Origin: an uncultured Clostridia bacterium
Lineage (GTDB): Bacteria > Bacillota > Clostridia > Oscillospirales > UBA644
Assembly (NCBI GenBank): GCA_944386295.1
Contig: CALXAO010000095.1
Coordinates: forward strand, 1 to 33,089
Direction of reading: 5' to 3'
Length of the DNA stretch: 33,089 nucleotides
The notes beneath the pieces are model-generated. The model was not told the DNA's origin. It searched no databases and saw only the letters and a list, made by a program, of their open reading frames with translations. Shown here one piece after another: positions 22,681 to 30,984 of the stretch. The stretch's first letter is position 1; each line of letters opens with the position of its first letter. A program made the translations under genes and the position numbers.

Positions 22681-24252
22681 TTAATTTTTTCTAAATATTT
22701 TCCGTATTTCACAAATATTAATACATTTAAGAAAAAATAATAGTACAACATACACAATCCCGCCCACCAAAATTAACGGAAATACACCAAACCGTGCTGC
22801 AGACAAACTGGGGAAAAGCGCTGTAAATCCCTTGACGGCTCCGAAACAGCCCAGCGCCGCCACCAGCGGCTTGAAGAGAACCTGCCCCCACTTGGGAGAA
22901 TAGTGCAGATATTTCCGAATGAACAGCAGATTCAGAATCAGCATAACCGGGTAGGCGATATTGGTTGCAATCGGAGCACCGTGAATGTTCAGCTCCGGGA
23001 TTCCCACCAGCACATAAGTAAACACTGTCTTGATCGCCGCACCTACCGCCACCGAAACCACCGAAAGATACGCCTTTCCTACCGCCTGCAGAATGGAAGC
23101 GGTCACATTGGTCAGTCCTACGGAAATCAGGGCAAAGGAGACAATTTCCAGCAAGGGCGTGGCCACCTGCACACTCTCCGGCAGCCGGGGATAAAACAAA
23201 TAAAGAGAGTTTTCCGCCACAGCGTTCAGCCCAAAGGCGCAGCCAAAGGCCAAAATTGAGGAAAATTTGATCGCGGTATCCAGCGAGGACCGAATCTGCC
23301 GCTGCTGCCTCAAGGCAAAGGCGGAGGAAATCGAAGGAACCAAGCTGGTGCCGATGGCAATAATCAGAAAGGAGGGAAGATTAAAAATCGTCAGCGCCAT
23401 ACTGCCGTAACAGCCCCAGTTAAAATTGGCCATCTCCACACCCAGATAGGTTTTCATTCGGTTTACCACAAAGAAGGCATCCACCGCGCTCATCAGATTG
23501 GAGGTCACCGACGAAATCATCACGGGAAACGCAATCAAAAAAAACTGCTGAAGCAGCTTCTTTTTGGGTGTGGGTGTTTCCCGGACAAACTCGCCCAGAC
23601 TCAAACGGTAGGTTTCGCTTCGGAACAGATACCGGAACACCATAAACAAGGCGGAAAGCGCCGTCCCCAAAGTAATCCCGGAAATGGCACCGCCGACCAC
23701 CTGAGCCGGAGGATATCCCTTCCAGGACAGAAAATAGGCAATTCCCAATCCCGCAGCCATTTTTACCACGGCTTCAATAATATTGGAAATCGCGGTGGGG
23801 GTCATATTGTTGTGGCCCTGAAAAAAGCCGCGGAACACCGATACAATCGACATGAAAAAAATTGCAGGCATAATGGAAACCACGCAGTAGTAGGCATCCG
23901 CGCTGTTCATCAGCTCGGCCAGTTGGGGGGCAAAAAGAATGCCCGCGCCGGAAATCACCAGTCCGAAAATCACAAACAATACAAAAGCCATGCGCACCAT
24001 GTTTTTCACATCCCGGAACTGCCGCAGGGCAATCGACCGGGATACCATAGCAGCAATACCGGTGGGAATGCCGGACGTGGCCAGGGAAAGCAAAAATACA
24101 TAAATGGAATAGGCGGAATTAAAATACCCCATGGCCTCGGTTCCCACCAGGTTGGTCAGAGGAATCTTGAAAACAGCTCCGATCAGTTTTACCAAAAAAC
24201 CGGACAGAGACAAAATCATGGCACCGACCATAAATCCTTGTTTTTTGGACAT
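22681..24252 (-). CDS. spoVB: SpoVB-like polysaccharide/lipid flippase (MOP superfamily)
   Basis: A 523-residue membrane protein with about 14 hydrophobic segments, homologous to SpoVB/MurJ-type flippases that move lipid-linked cell-wall precursors across the membrane, needed for spore cortex. GFLVKLIGAVFKIPLTNLVG and GYFNSAYSIYVFLLSLATSG IPTGIAAMVSR near the N-terminus are characteristic, and RGFFQGHNNMTPTAISNIIE and QAVGKAYLSV are further motifs. I start at ATG 24252, which has GGAG 8 bases upstream; a GTG two codons earlier is too close to it. It lies 23 bases after mtnN. Confidence 0.92.
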   Translation of the reverse strand: MSKKQGFMVGAMILSLSGFLVKLIGAVFKIPLTNLVGTEAMGYFNSAYSIYVFLLSLATSGIPTGIAAMVSRSIALRQFRDVKNMVRMAFVLFVIFGLVISGAGILFAPQLAELMNSADAYYCVVSIMPAIFFMSIVSVFRGFFQGHNNMTPTAISNIIEAVVKMAAGLGIAYFLSWKGYPPAQVVGGAISGITLGTALSALFMVFRYLFRSETYRLSLGEFVRETPTPKKKLLQQFFLIAFPVMISSVTSNLMSAVDAFFVVNRMKTYLGVEMANFNWGCYGSMALTIFNLPSFLIIAIGTSLVPSISSAFALRQQRQIRSSLDTAIKFSSILAFGCAFGLNAVAENSLYLFYPRLPESVQVATPLLEIVSFALISVGLTNVTASILQAVGKAYLSVVSVAVGAAIKTVFTYVLVGIPELNIHGAPIATNIAYPVMLILNLLFIRKYLHYSPKWGQVLFKPLVAALGCFGAVKGFTALFPSLSAARFGVFPLILVGGIVYVVLLFFLKCINICEIRKIFRKN

Positions 24253-24275
24253 GAACACCGCTCCTTCGTATTCGG

Positions 24276-24959
24276 TCAGTGATGCATCCCGCCGCCGAGG
24301 CAGACGGCGAGCATCCGTTCGGTATTTTTCACAGCAGCAGCCAGAAACGACGGGTAATCTGCTCCGGCCGACTCATTCGCGTTGTCGGAAATGGCCCGGA
24401 CCACACCGCAGGGCACCTGGTTTGCTTCGCAGACCCGGGCAACGGCGGCACCTTCCATCTCACAGGCTAAAGCGCCGAACGTATCCCGCAGCCGGGCGGC
24501 GGCGACACTGTCTGCCACAAAAGTATCGCCAGTGGCAATCCGTCCCAGATAAGCCTGCCCCGAATCCAACACCTGTTGGGCGGCGGAAAACAGCGCGCGG
24601 GAAGTGGCCCCGTCACAGGAACAGAACTGTCCCACGCCTTCGTTCAATCCGGACAGGTCAAAGTCATATTCCACCAGATCAGACGCGACCACCACATCTC
24701 CGGTTTTTATTCCCCGGCCCACGCCGCCGGCCACACCAACATGAATCAAAAGCTCCGGCTGAAAGATCAGAATCGCCGCTTGAGCACAGCGAGCAGCCTG
24801 AACTTTGCCCACTCCGCTGGTTACAACCGCCACCTCTTGTCCCCAAAGCTGTCCCTGGGAAAAGGCCAGTCCGGCAACCTGACGCAGACGCACGTCGGTC
24901 ATGTGTGACCGAAAGCCCTCAGCTTCTGCCTCCATGGCACAGATCAAAACAAGCTTCAT
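24276..24959 (-). CDS. mtnN: 5'-methylthioadenosine/S-adenosylhomocysteine nucleosidase
   Basis: The enzyme splits MTA and SAH to adenine and the thio-sugar, removing products of polyamine synthesis and methylation. The 227-residue protein begins MKLVLICAMEAEAEGF, where the acidic residues near 10-14 include the catalytic Glu. ATGDTFV, ACEMEGAAVARVC (ribose-binding Met-Glu) and RAISDNANE with the purine-contacting Asp are the family motifs; HVGVAGGVG matches the phosphorylase-like GxAGG segment. The C-terminus is slightly divergent (GGGMHH). ATG 24959 overlaps the previous stop in ATGA. A futalosine hydrolase is an alternative, but the AMEAEAE start favours MTAN. Confidence 0.88.
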   Translation of the reverse strand: MKLVLICAMEAEAEGFRSHMTDVRLRQVAGLAFSQGQLWGQEVAVVTSGVGKVQAARCAQAAILIFQPELLIHVGVAGGVGRGIKTGDVVVASDLVEYDFDLSGLNEGVGQFCSCDGATSRALFSAAQQVLDSGQAYLGRIATGDTFVADSVAAARLRDTFGALACEMEGAAVARVCEANQVPCGVVRAISDNANESAGADYPSFLAAAVKNTERMLAVCLGGGMHH

Positions 24960-25231
24960 CGATCTTCCGACAGCAGGTCGATCTGGTCCAGCTGTTCACA
25001 GATTTCATTGTACAGTCTCTGCATCGGCTGGCTGATTTCCAGGCGTCCCCGGTCCATCTGTTCTGCCGCCAAACGCCCCAGCTTTTTATATTTGGCATTG
25101 ACCGAGCTTTTTAGTTCGGAAACATAAAGCTTAACCTTTGCCTTTTCCATCCATTCCGCGCTTTTTTCTCCGGCGCAGTTCAAAAACCGCTTGCCGGTAT
25201 CCACCGCGTCATTCCAAAAATTACTACTCAT
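24956..25231 (-). CDS. 91-aa helical protein of unknown function
   Basis: A charged, cysteine-poor protein, MSSNFWNDAVDTGKRFLNCA and onwards, that looks almost fully helical (SELKSSVNAKYKKLGRLAAE, QRLYNEICEQLDQIDLL). I do not recognise a named family, but short helical genes of this kind occur between trxB and mtnN-like genes in Ruminococcaceae as far as I know. I start at ATG 25231, 7 bases after GGAG; an ATG two codons earlier touches that site. The stop overlaps mtnN in ATGA, so the two are coupled. Confidence 0.7.
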   Translation of the reverse strand: MSSNFWNDAVDTGKRFLNCAGEKSAEWMEKAKVKLYVSELKSSVNAKYKKLGRLAAEQMDRGRLEISQPMQRLYNEICEQLDQIDLLSEDR

Positions 25232-25301
25232 TCTCATTCTCCGTTCCGCCGCGCAGCTGCGGCATACTTCCTGATTTCAATTTACGCCGAATCGGACAAA
25301 A

Positions 25302-26177
25302 TTATACCTGGAGCGCCGCGCCCGCGGCAATGGCCCCATCGCCCACAGCGGTAGCTACCTGGCGCACCGCTTTGGAAACCACGTCCCCAGCGGCAAATAC
25401 CCCGGCCTGGGAAGTTTGCAGATCCGACCCGCAAACCAGATATCCGCCGGCGTCCCGAGCCAGTGTCTCCGCCAGTTGACTGTTGGGAATCCCACCGATG
25501 GCAATAAACACACCGGAACAGGGAATTTCCCTCCCGTCCTCCAAAAGAACCCGCTCCACCTTCTGCGTTCCGGCAATGGACGCAATTTTCGCCGGCGTCA
25601 CAAAGGAAACGCCAGCATCCCGGGCTTCCTGTACCAAACGTTCCGGCGCCCGGAAGGCGTCCCGCCGGTGAATCAGTGTCACACGGCTGCAAAGCCGGGC
25701 CAGATACAGCGCATCCTCAAGGGCTGCCGTACCGCCTCCGGCCACCACAACCTCTTTTTTCCGAAAAAACGCGCCGTCGCAGGTGGCGCAATAGGACACG
25801 CCCCGGCCGGCAAATTCTGCCTCGCCGGGCACCTCCAGATTGCGGCGGGAGGCTCCGGTACAAAGAATCAGGGCGTCATAGTCCAGAATCTCTCCGTCGG
25901 AAAGACAGACCTGCTTTTCCGCGAATTTTACCGAGGATGCCTCTTTTCGGAGCAACCGGACGCCCTCCGCCACGCATTGCTCCTTCATTTTTTCCGCCAG
26001 GTCAAACCCGCTCACATGGGCAACGCCGGCGTAATTGTCAATAAAATCCGTCAGTAGCATCTGTCCGCCCGGCAGAGGCGCCCGCTCCACAATCAGGGTT
26101 TCCGCCCCGCCCCGGGCAGCATAAAGAGCCGCCGACAGCCCGGCCGGACCGGCACCGATAATGACAATCCGTTTCAT
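25302..26177 (-). CDS. trxB: Thioredoxin reductase (TrxB family)
   Basis: A 291-residue NAD(P)H-dependent flavoprotein. GAGPAG at 8-13 binds FAD; C130-A-T-C133 (in SYCATCDGAFF) is the redox-active disulfide; VVAGGGTAALEDALYLA is the nucleotide-binding Rossmann motif, and GVFAAGDVV closes the FAD site. It reduces thioredoxin or a related thiol protein in the cytoplasm. The HRRDAFRAPE segment (HRR.xFRA) matches the NADPH-type motif. The start at ATG 26177 removes a 29-residue extension that has no family support. A plausible minus-strand promoter lies at 26215-26243. Confidence 0.93.
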   Translation of the reverse strand: MKRIVIIGAGPAGLSAALYAARGGAETLIVERAPLPGGQMLLTDFIDNYAGVAHVSGFDLAEKMKEQCVAEGVRLLRKEASSVKFAEKQVCLSDGEILDYDALILCTGASRRNLEVPGEAEFAGRGVSYCATCDGAFFRKKEVVVAGGGTAALEDALYLARLCSRVTLIHRRDAFRAPERLVQEARDAGVSFVTPAKIASIAGTQKVERVLLEDGREIPCSGVFIAIGGIPNSQLAETLARDAGGYLVCGSDLQTSQAGVFAAGDVVSKAVRQVATAVGDGAIAAGAALQV

Positions 26178-26214
26178 TTCAGCATTCGTTCCTTTCTCTC
26201 TTTTGTCGAAAAAA

Positions 26215-26243
26215 GTAGTACGAAACCCTAATATTTTCGTCAA
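26215..26243 (-). promoter_or_regulatory. Probable promoter of trxB
   Basis: Minus strand: TTGACG (26238-26243), 17-base spacer, TACTAC (26215-26220). It is back to back with the plus-strand promoter at 26252-26279. Confidence 0.5.
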
Positions 26244-26251
26244 AAAATGCT

Positions 26252-26279
26252 TTGTTTCGCACAAAAGACATGCTATACT
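26252..26279 (+). promoter_or_regulatory. Promoter of the candidate small RNA
   Basis: TTGTTT (26252-26257), 16-base spacer, TATACT (26274-26279) with an extended-10 TGC directly before it. Predicted start about 26286. Confidence 0.6.
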
Positions 26280-26285
26280 GTATCC

Positions 26286-26388
26286 GATGTTTTACTCCCT
26301 TCAATTCTCGGCCCACAGGGCCCCTTTCGGAATCGTTCGGATCCGGGAGGTAGCGCTTACCGTCCGCGTCTCGCGGGCGGCTTTTTTT
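26286..26388 (+). ncRNA. Candidate small RNA of about 103 nt
   Basis: Between divergent trxB and the end of the uracil-DNA glycosylase gene, the plus strand has a promoter (26252-26279) and a textbook terminator, with about 100 bases between and no reading frame or downstream plus-strand gene. Possible stems are GGCCC-ACA-GGGCC (26310-26322), CTCCC (26305-26309 region) with GGGAG (26345-26349), GGTA with TACC (26349-26361), and the terminator. I compared it in mind with SRP, 6S and common riboswitches and found no match to their key motifs. It could be a stand-alone regulator, or antisense to the last few bases of the glycosylase gene. The class is unknown. Confidence 0.5.
26360..26388 (+). 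terminator. Terminator of the candidate small RNA
   Basis: CCGTCCGCG (26360-26368) pairs with CGCGGGCGG (26372-26380) with one G-T pair and a 3-base loop, then C and seven T at 26382-26388. The T run is on the plus strand only, so this is not the end of the minus-strand genes. Confidence 0.85.
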
Positions 26389-26971
26389 ATCCCTCTGCCA
26401 GGGAAAAATCCGTTCGGACGCCCAACTGCTGAATTTTTTCCTTCAGCCCCAACAGATCCGCGTAGGCATCCTTTTTCAAATTCTCATTCCGCAGCAATGC
26501 TGCGGGATGAAAGGTTGCCGTCATCCAGAAGCCTTTCCGTTCGTACCAGACGCCGTGGGCGCGCATAATCCGGAATTCCGGATCAATCAAGGTTGTGGCC
26601 GCCACTTTTCCCAGGCAAACAATAATTTTCGGATGAATCAACAGAGTCTGCAGGCGGAGAAAAGGCAAACAGGCGCTGCGTTCCTCCGGCAGCGGATCCC
26701 GGTTATGGGGAGGACGGCACTTGACAATATTGGCAATATAAACATTGCGTTCCCGACTCAGATCAATGCTGGCCAGCATTTTATCCAGCAGCTGTCCCGC
26801 TTTGCCCACAAAAGGGATCCCGGACAGATCCTCCTGTTCCCCGGGACCTTCTCCCACAAACAAAATTTCCGCCGCAGGATTTCCCACGCCGAACACCGTA
26901 TTGGTCCGAGTTGCCCCCAGAGAACACTGATGACAATCCAGACATTTTAGACGAAGTTCTTCCAGATTCAA
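26387..26971 (-). CDS. Uracil-DNA glycosylase, family 4 (iron-sulfur)
   Basis: A 194-residue DNA-repair enzyme that removes uracil from DNA. The four cluster cysteines fit the family: C13 and C16 (CHQCSLG), C85 ([10 protein letters not shown]) and C101. GEGPGEQED near 41-48 is the uracil-binding/catalytic motif, and FHPAALLR the second active-site motif. I start at TTG 26971, 9 bases after AGGA, because the ATG just upstream is in another frame; eight T residues lie in this region. It follows manA after 26 bases and is probably the end of the same transcript. Confidence 0.92.
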   Translation of the reverse strand: MNLEELRLKCLDCHQCSLGATRTNTVFGVGNPAAEILFVGEGPGEQEDLSGIPFVGKAGQLLDKMLASIDLSRERNVYIANIVKCRPPHNRDPLPEERSACLPFLRLQTLLIHPKIIVCLGKVAATTLIDPEFRIMRAHGVWYERKGFWMTATFHPAALLRNENLKKDAYADLLGLKEKIQQLGVRTDFSLAEG

Positions 26972-26997
26972 AAAAAATCATCCTGCCTTTCCTATTA

Positions 26998-27918
26998 TTA
27001 CATCGAACCCCAGCTCACACACAGGGTACGGAAAGAACCGGTTATTGGCAAGTCCTCCATGGCCCGGGGCAAAAACAGGGTATCGCCTTTCCGGACCGGC
27101 GCCGTTCCAATTTGCCCCTGACCGTCCAAAACAGTCACAATCCGCCCTTGTTCCGCCCGGAGAAGCCGACGGGTCAGGACAATCTCTTCCATAGAAAAAA
27201 ACGGACATTTCACCAGAACCCGGCAAGACCCACCAGGAACCGAATCCACCGACGGCGCCGGTGTTTTTTCCGCACACCGGATAGCCTGTTCGATTTGCAG
27301 CGGACGGGGACGGCCGTAATCGTACAGCCGATAGGTGGTCGCCGACGCCTGTTGAACCTCGGCAAGCAAGATGCCGCCGCCCAGGGCATGAATGCGACCG
27401 GCCGGAAGAAAAAACACATCCCCCGGTTGTACCGGGACAAAATTCAACAGATGCTCAACGGTTCCATCCTCCGCCGCCTGACGCAGCTGTGTCTCGGTGA
27501 CACATTCGCGCAGGCCGTAGACCAACTGAGCCCCCGGACGGGCCTGTAGAATCAGCCAGGCCTCGGTTTTGGCTTCGGCTCCGGGGTCGGCCGCTGCAGC
27601 CGCAGCGTCGGGATGGACCTGCACCGAAAGAGGAGCTTCCGCATCCAGCAGTTTAACTAAAATCGGAAACGGAGGAATCCGTCCATCGGGACCGGGGTCC
27701 CCCCAGACCGCCCAAATTTCCGACAACGGAGCTCCGGCCCACAAACCGTTAACCGCCACACTTTCCCGGCCGGGCAGCGCAGAGGCTTCCCAGCTCTCCG
27801 CAAGACGGGGGCCAGGGGCCGCTTTATGGTATTCTGAAATCAAAGCGGAGCCGCCCCATACCGCATCGGCAAAAAAAGGGGCAAGCTTTACCGGATAAGG
27901 GGTAATCAGGCCCACCAC
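26998..27918 (-). CDS. manA: Mannose-6-phosphate isomerase, class I
   Basis: A zinc enzyme interconverting mannose 6-phosphate and fructose 6-phosphate. The 306-residue product matches the short bacterial type. KLLDAEAPLSVQVHPDA has the zinc-binding Gln/His, the Glu of AKTEAW follows, and PAGRIHALGGGILLAEVQQA with DYGR completes the cupin active site. The N-terminus carries WGGSAL. The start is GTG 27918 or the adjacent GTG 27915, overlapping the end of the upstream gene by 13 bases; no ATG option exists. It belongs to the carbohydrate operon that begins near 31821. Confidence 0.93.
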   Translation of the reverse strand: MVGLITPYPVKLAPFFADAVWGGSALISEYHKAAPGPRLAESWEASALPGRESVAVNGLWAGAPLSEIWAVWGDPGPDGRIPPFPILVKLLDAEAPLSVQVHPDAAAAAADPGAEAKTEAWLILQARPGAQLVYGLRECVTETQLRQAAEDGTVEHLLNFVPVQPGDVFFLPAGRIHALGGGILLAEVQQASATTYRLYDYGRPRPLQIEQAIRCAEKTPAPSVDSVPGGSCRVLVKCPFFSMEEIVLTRRLLRAEQGRIVTVLDGQGQIGTAPVRKGDTLFLPRAMEDLPITGSFRTLCVSWGSM

Positions 27919-28871
27919 ATTTCCGACGCTTCTTCAAAGGTCATGGCTTCTTTAAGAACCGCGATGGCTTTGGACAGGCCTTCCTGGGGAGACATGAGGC
28001 TGTCCTCGTGCTCAATGCTCATAACATCGTCATAGCCCACAGTCCGCAACGCACTCACAATATCCTTCCAGTACTTGGTATCGTTGCCATAGCCCACCGA
28101 ACGGAACACCCAGGATCGGTCAGCAATTTCGGAATAGTGCTTGGTGTCCAGCACGCCGTTCACCGCCACATTATAGGCATTCACTGCAGTATCTTTGGCA
28201 TGGAAGTGGAAGATGCAGTCTTTCAGCACATAAATGGCCCGCACCGGGTCAATTCCCTGCCAAATCAAATGAGAGGGATCAAAGTTTGCGCCGATTTCCG
28301 GGCCGACCGCAGCCCGTAGACGAAGTAGGGTTTCGGGATTATAAACACAGAACCCGGGATGCATTTCAAAGCAGATTTTATCCACCCCGTGACTGCGGGC
28401 AAACACAGCCTCTTTTTTCCAATAGGGAATCAGCACCTCATTCCACTGATAGTCTAAAATTTCCAAAAAATCCCCGGGCCAGGGGCAGGTTACCCAGTTG
28501 GGGTACCGGGACGTGGGGCAATCCCCGGGGCAGCCAGAAAAGGTATTGATCCGATGAATTCCCAATTTCTCCGCCAGAAGAACCGCGTTTTCAAAATCTC
28601 GGTGGAACTGCTCCGCCACCTCTTTCTGAGGATGCACTGCGTTACCGTGGGCACTTAGCGCCGAAATTTCCATCCCATATATGTCGATTGACTCCCGGAA
28701 TTCCGCAAACTTCCTTTCGTCGGCCAGCAGGACCTCCGGATCGCAGTGGGCCTTTCCCGGAAATCCGCCGCAACCAATTTCCACCATCGGAACCCCGGCC
28801 CCTTTCAGGTATGCCAGTGCTTCCCTTAAAGGCAGGTCCTGCAACAGAACCGCAACAACTCCTAATTTCAT
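27906..28871 (-). CDS. Sugar phosphate isomerase/epimerase (xylose-isomerase-like TIM barrel)
   Basis: A 321-residue member of the AP-endonuclease-2/IolE-like barrel family. It begins MKLGVVAVLLQDLPLREALA. Expected metal ligands are seen in FEMHPGF, ANFDPSHLIW, FHFHAKD and SIEHED. Such proteins act on free or oxidised sugars or inositols, often with Gfo/Idh oxidoreductases, and one is present in this operon. A longer open frame upstream (to 29246) only shadows the cyclophilin gene; I start at ATG 28871, 8 bases after GGAGGA. The start lies 4 bases past the cyclophilin stop. The substrate is unknown. Confidence 0.88.
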   Translation of the reverse strand: MKLGVVAVLLQDLPLREALAYLKGAGVPMVEIGCGGFPGKAHCDPEVLLADERKFAEFRESIDIYGMEISALSAHGNAVHPQKEVAEQFHRDFENAVLLAEKLGIHRINTFSGCPGDCPTSRYPNWVTCPWPGDFLEILDYQWNEVLIPYWKKEAVFARSHGVDKICFEMHPGFCVYNPETLLRLRAAVGPEIGANFDPSHLIWQGIDPVRAIYVLKDCIFHFHAKDTAVNAYNVAVNGVLDTKHYSEIADRSWVFRSVGYGNDTKYWKDIVSALRTVGYDDVMSIEHEDSLMSPQEGLSKAIAVLKEAMTFEEASEMWWA

Positions 28872-28875
28872 ACAA

Positions 28876-29499
28876 TCATTCCTCCTGCTCTTTGTAAATT
28901 TTAAGGACATCAACGCCCAGAATTTCCACAGTTTCCAACGGACGATCGTTGCCGTCCACGGCCACCGAGGCAATCCGATCCACCACATCCAAGCCCGTGT
29001 ACACCTGTCCAAAAATCGTATGGGACAGATCCAGCCAGGGCGTGCCGCCCACCTTCTGATAAACCTGGGCCACAGATTCCGGAACCGAAACCCCGTTCCG
29101 GCGTGCATACTCCACCACGCCTGGGTCGCAGGTGCGGGCATGGACCACAAAAAACTGACTGCCGTTTGTTCCGGTATTCCGTCCCCGGTTGGCCATGGAC
29201 AGGGCTCCCCGGTAATGATGCAGCTGCTCGGTATATTCATCCGCAAAGGACCCTCCCCAGATGCTTTCTCCTCCGGTGCCGTTCCCCTGGGGATCCCCGC
29301 CCTGGATCATAAAATCAAAAATGACCCGGTGAAAAGGCGTCCCGTTATAATATCCATTTTTCCCATGGGTCAAAAAATTTTCCACTGCCTTTGGAGCAAA
29401 CTGGGGAAAAAATTTCACCCGAAACTCCCCCAAACCGGTGCGAATCACCGCGACAGTTTCGCCCGCCGCCGGCGGGGCAAGCTGCTGGATCCCAGACAT
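28876..29499 (-). CDS. Cyclophilin-type peptidyl-prolyl isomerase
   Basis: A 207-residue cytoplasmic proline isomerase (no signal peptide). The central cyclophilin motif runs FHRVIFDFMIQGGDPQGNG, with the catalytic Arg at the third position. Then come LSMANRGRNTGTNGSQFFV and HTIFGQVYTGLDVVDRI. An insert of about 30 residues between (TCDPGVVEYARRNGVSVPES and on) is typical of the clostridial form. AAGGAGG lies 7 bases before ATG 29499. It sits between a zinc-ribbon protein and a sugar-isomerase gene, without obvious functional link. Confidence 0.93.
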   Translation of the reverse strand: MSGIQQLAPPAAGETVAVIRTGLGEFRVKFFPQFAPKAVENFLTHGKNGYYNGTPFHRVIFDFMIQGGDPQGNGTGGESIWGGSFADEYTEQLHHYRGALSMANRGRNTGTNGSQFFVVHARTCDPGVVEYARRNGVSVPESVAQVYQKVGGTPWLDLSHTIFGQVYTGLDVVDRIASVAVDGNDRPLETVEILGVDVLKIYKEQEE

Positions 29500-29517
29500 T
29501 ACATTTCCTCCTTCGCG

Positions 29518-29883
29518 TTATTGCAACAGTTCCGGCATCCATTCCCCCCGGAACGCAAAGACAAGCACCCAAACAAGGGTAGAAAGCACCAGCCCCGCCC
29601 CGGAAAGAATCCTCGCCGCGGTCCGCATACTGCGGTGGGGAATCACTTCCCGTCCCAAAGACAGCGAAAGCGCTACCAGAGAAAAAGGAAACGCGCCGCA
29701 GAACAAAAGGCCGCACAGCGACAGCACAAAGGCGGCAATGGCCTTTCGGTCGGCCCGGAGTTCCTCCTCCGAGAGAGCCGGAGTCTCCGGAACAGCCGCG
29801 AGAACCGAAAAGGGAGCTCCGCAGCGCAGACAAAAGCGAGCTTCCTCCGGATTTTCACATTGACAAACGGAACAGTATTTCAT
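29518..29883 (-). CDS. Zinc-ribbon membrane protein (DUF4190-like)
   Basis: A 121-residue protein. Residues 4-21 form a zinc ribbon (C4, C7, C18, C21; MKYCSVCQCENPEEARFC). A linker of about 20 residues leads to two hydrophobic helices at about 48-70 and 90-111. This domain order resembles the DUF4190-type small membrane proteins of Gram-positives. Its role is unknown. ATG 29883 overlaps the oxidoreductase stop in ATGA, so translation is coupled. Confidence 0.75.
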   Translation of the reverse strand: MKYCSVCQCENPEEARFCLRCGAPFSVLAAVPETPALSEEELRADRKAIAAFVLSLCGLLFCGAFPFSLVALSLSLGREVIPHRSMRTAARILSGAGLVLSTLVWVLVFAFRGEWMPELLQ

Positions 29884-30959
29884 GATTCTCTCCAGACGAT
29901 TTCTTTTTCTTCAAAGGGGATGCTACGTCCCTCCCGAGCCGAAACAAACACCGCTTCTATCAGCGACAGTACCCGGCGCACCTGCTCCGGCCGGACGATC
30001 AGATTCTCTTTCCCGGCGATGGCGTCCCGCACATTTCGGTAAAAAGCGGTCTTGTCCCGGATCAACTCCGGCAGCGGGAAATCCTCCCGGGTTTCCGGAG
30101 GCTGGGGCGCAAAGGTCCGCGTGGGACCAGCGTCGGTCTGAACAATGACCGGTTCTACAGCTTCCGCCAGCTTAGAAACCTTGGTAATAATCCCGTCCGC
30201 GCCATCAAAGCTATTGATCACCATGGTTCCCCCGTTTCCCGCCATATACCAGCGGGGTTTGGAACGGAGCATAAAGGTCCCCAACTCGGTAATCACCGAA
30301 AGACCGGAATCAAATTTGAGAGAAATATGGAAATAATCGTCCACCAGAGAATTTTTGACGCTGTGCAGATCGGCAAACACTGTCAAAATTCGGCCGGGAA
30401 TCATATCCAGTAACTGGTCCAGAAAATGCACACCCCAATCATACACCATACCGCCGCCGTATTCCGGAAACGCCCGCCAACCGTTGATCAGTCCGCCGGT
30501 TCCGCTTAGACAACTCTGTACCGTATACACCTCGCCCAGGGCCCCGGAACGGAACACTTCCTTTGCCACCAGATAATCGTGATCCCAGCGCCGGTTCTGA
30601 TGCACCGTAAACAGCTTCTCGTTCCGGCGGGACGCGGCAATCATTTCGTCCAAATCCGCCACAGTTAACGTCACCGGTTTTTCACAGATAACATGCTTTC
30701 CGGCATCCAGTGCAGCGATGACATTTTCCTTGTGTACATGATTCGGAGTAGCCACAAGCACACAGTTGATCCTCTCATCCGCCAGCAGGGCGTCCCGGGA
30801 AGGATAAGCAAGATACCCGTCTGCCTCCCCCTTCTGCCGCTGGGCAGGTAAAACATCGTATACACCCACAACTTCAATGCCATCCACCAGACGTACCCGC
30901 TCCTGATGCCAGTGCGCCATGCCCCCGTAGCCAATAATTCCCATTCGCAAAATACTCAT
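29880..30959 (-). CDS. Gfo/Idh/MocA-family oxidoreductase
   Basis: A 359-residue NAD(P)-dependent dehydrogenase. The Rossmann motif GIIGYGGMAHWHQE opens the protein after MSILRM; VATPNHVH and CEKPVTLTVADLD (the EKP signature with its catalytic lysine) follow, and YDWGVHFLDQLLDMI is the substrate-side histidine motif. The family oxidises sugar or inositol hydroxyls. Together with the TIM-barrel isomerase three genes downstream it suggests breakdown or modification of a sugar. The start is ATG 30959, about 11 bases after AAGGA. It lies 25 bases after the peptidase gene. Confidence 0.9.
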   Translation of the reverse strand: MSILRMGIIGYGGMAHWHQERVRLVDGIEVVGVYDVLPAQRQKGEADGYLAYPSRDALLADERINCVLVATPNHVHKENVIAALDAGKHVICEKPVTLTVADLDEMIAASRRNEKLFTVHQNRRWDHDYLVAKEVFRSGALGEVYTVQSCLSGTGGLINGWRAFPEYGGGMVYDWGVHFLDQLLDMIPGRILTVFADLHSVKNSLVDDYFHISLKFDSGLSVITELGTFMLRSKPRWYMAGNGGTMVINSFDGADGIITKVSKLAEAVEPVIVQTDAGPTRTFAPQPPETREDFPLPELIRDKTAFYRNVRDAIAGKENLIVRPEQVRRVLSLIEAVFVSAREGRSIPFEEKEIVWRES

Positions 30960-30984
30960 ATTCCAATCGCTTCCTTTCTTCGTT

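Noticed and set aside
24131-25114. A 327-codon open frame on the plus strand
   Set aside because: Antisense to spoVB, mtnN and the 91-aa gene; very Arg/Pro/His-rich with no family motif.
26286-26388. SRP RNA identity for the candidate small RNA
   Set aside because: It has GGGAGGTAGC, which resembles part of a large SRP RNA 5' domain, but it is far too short for that type and lacks the GGAAGCAG-type loop of the small type.
28872-29246. N-terminal extension of the TIM-barrel protein to 29246
   Set aside because: The extension is a shadow of the cyclophilin gene in another frame; a good GGAGGA site supports ATG 28871.
28681-30042. A 453-codon open frame on the plus strand
   Set aside because: It lies opposite the TIM-barrel, cyclophilin, zinc-ribbon and oxidoreductase genes, each with clear motifs and ribosome sites. 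Its sequence is Arg/Pro/Ser-rich as expected for an antisense frame of GC-rich genes.
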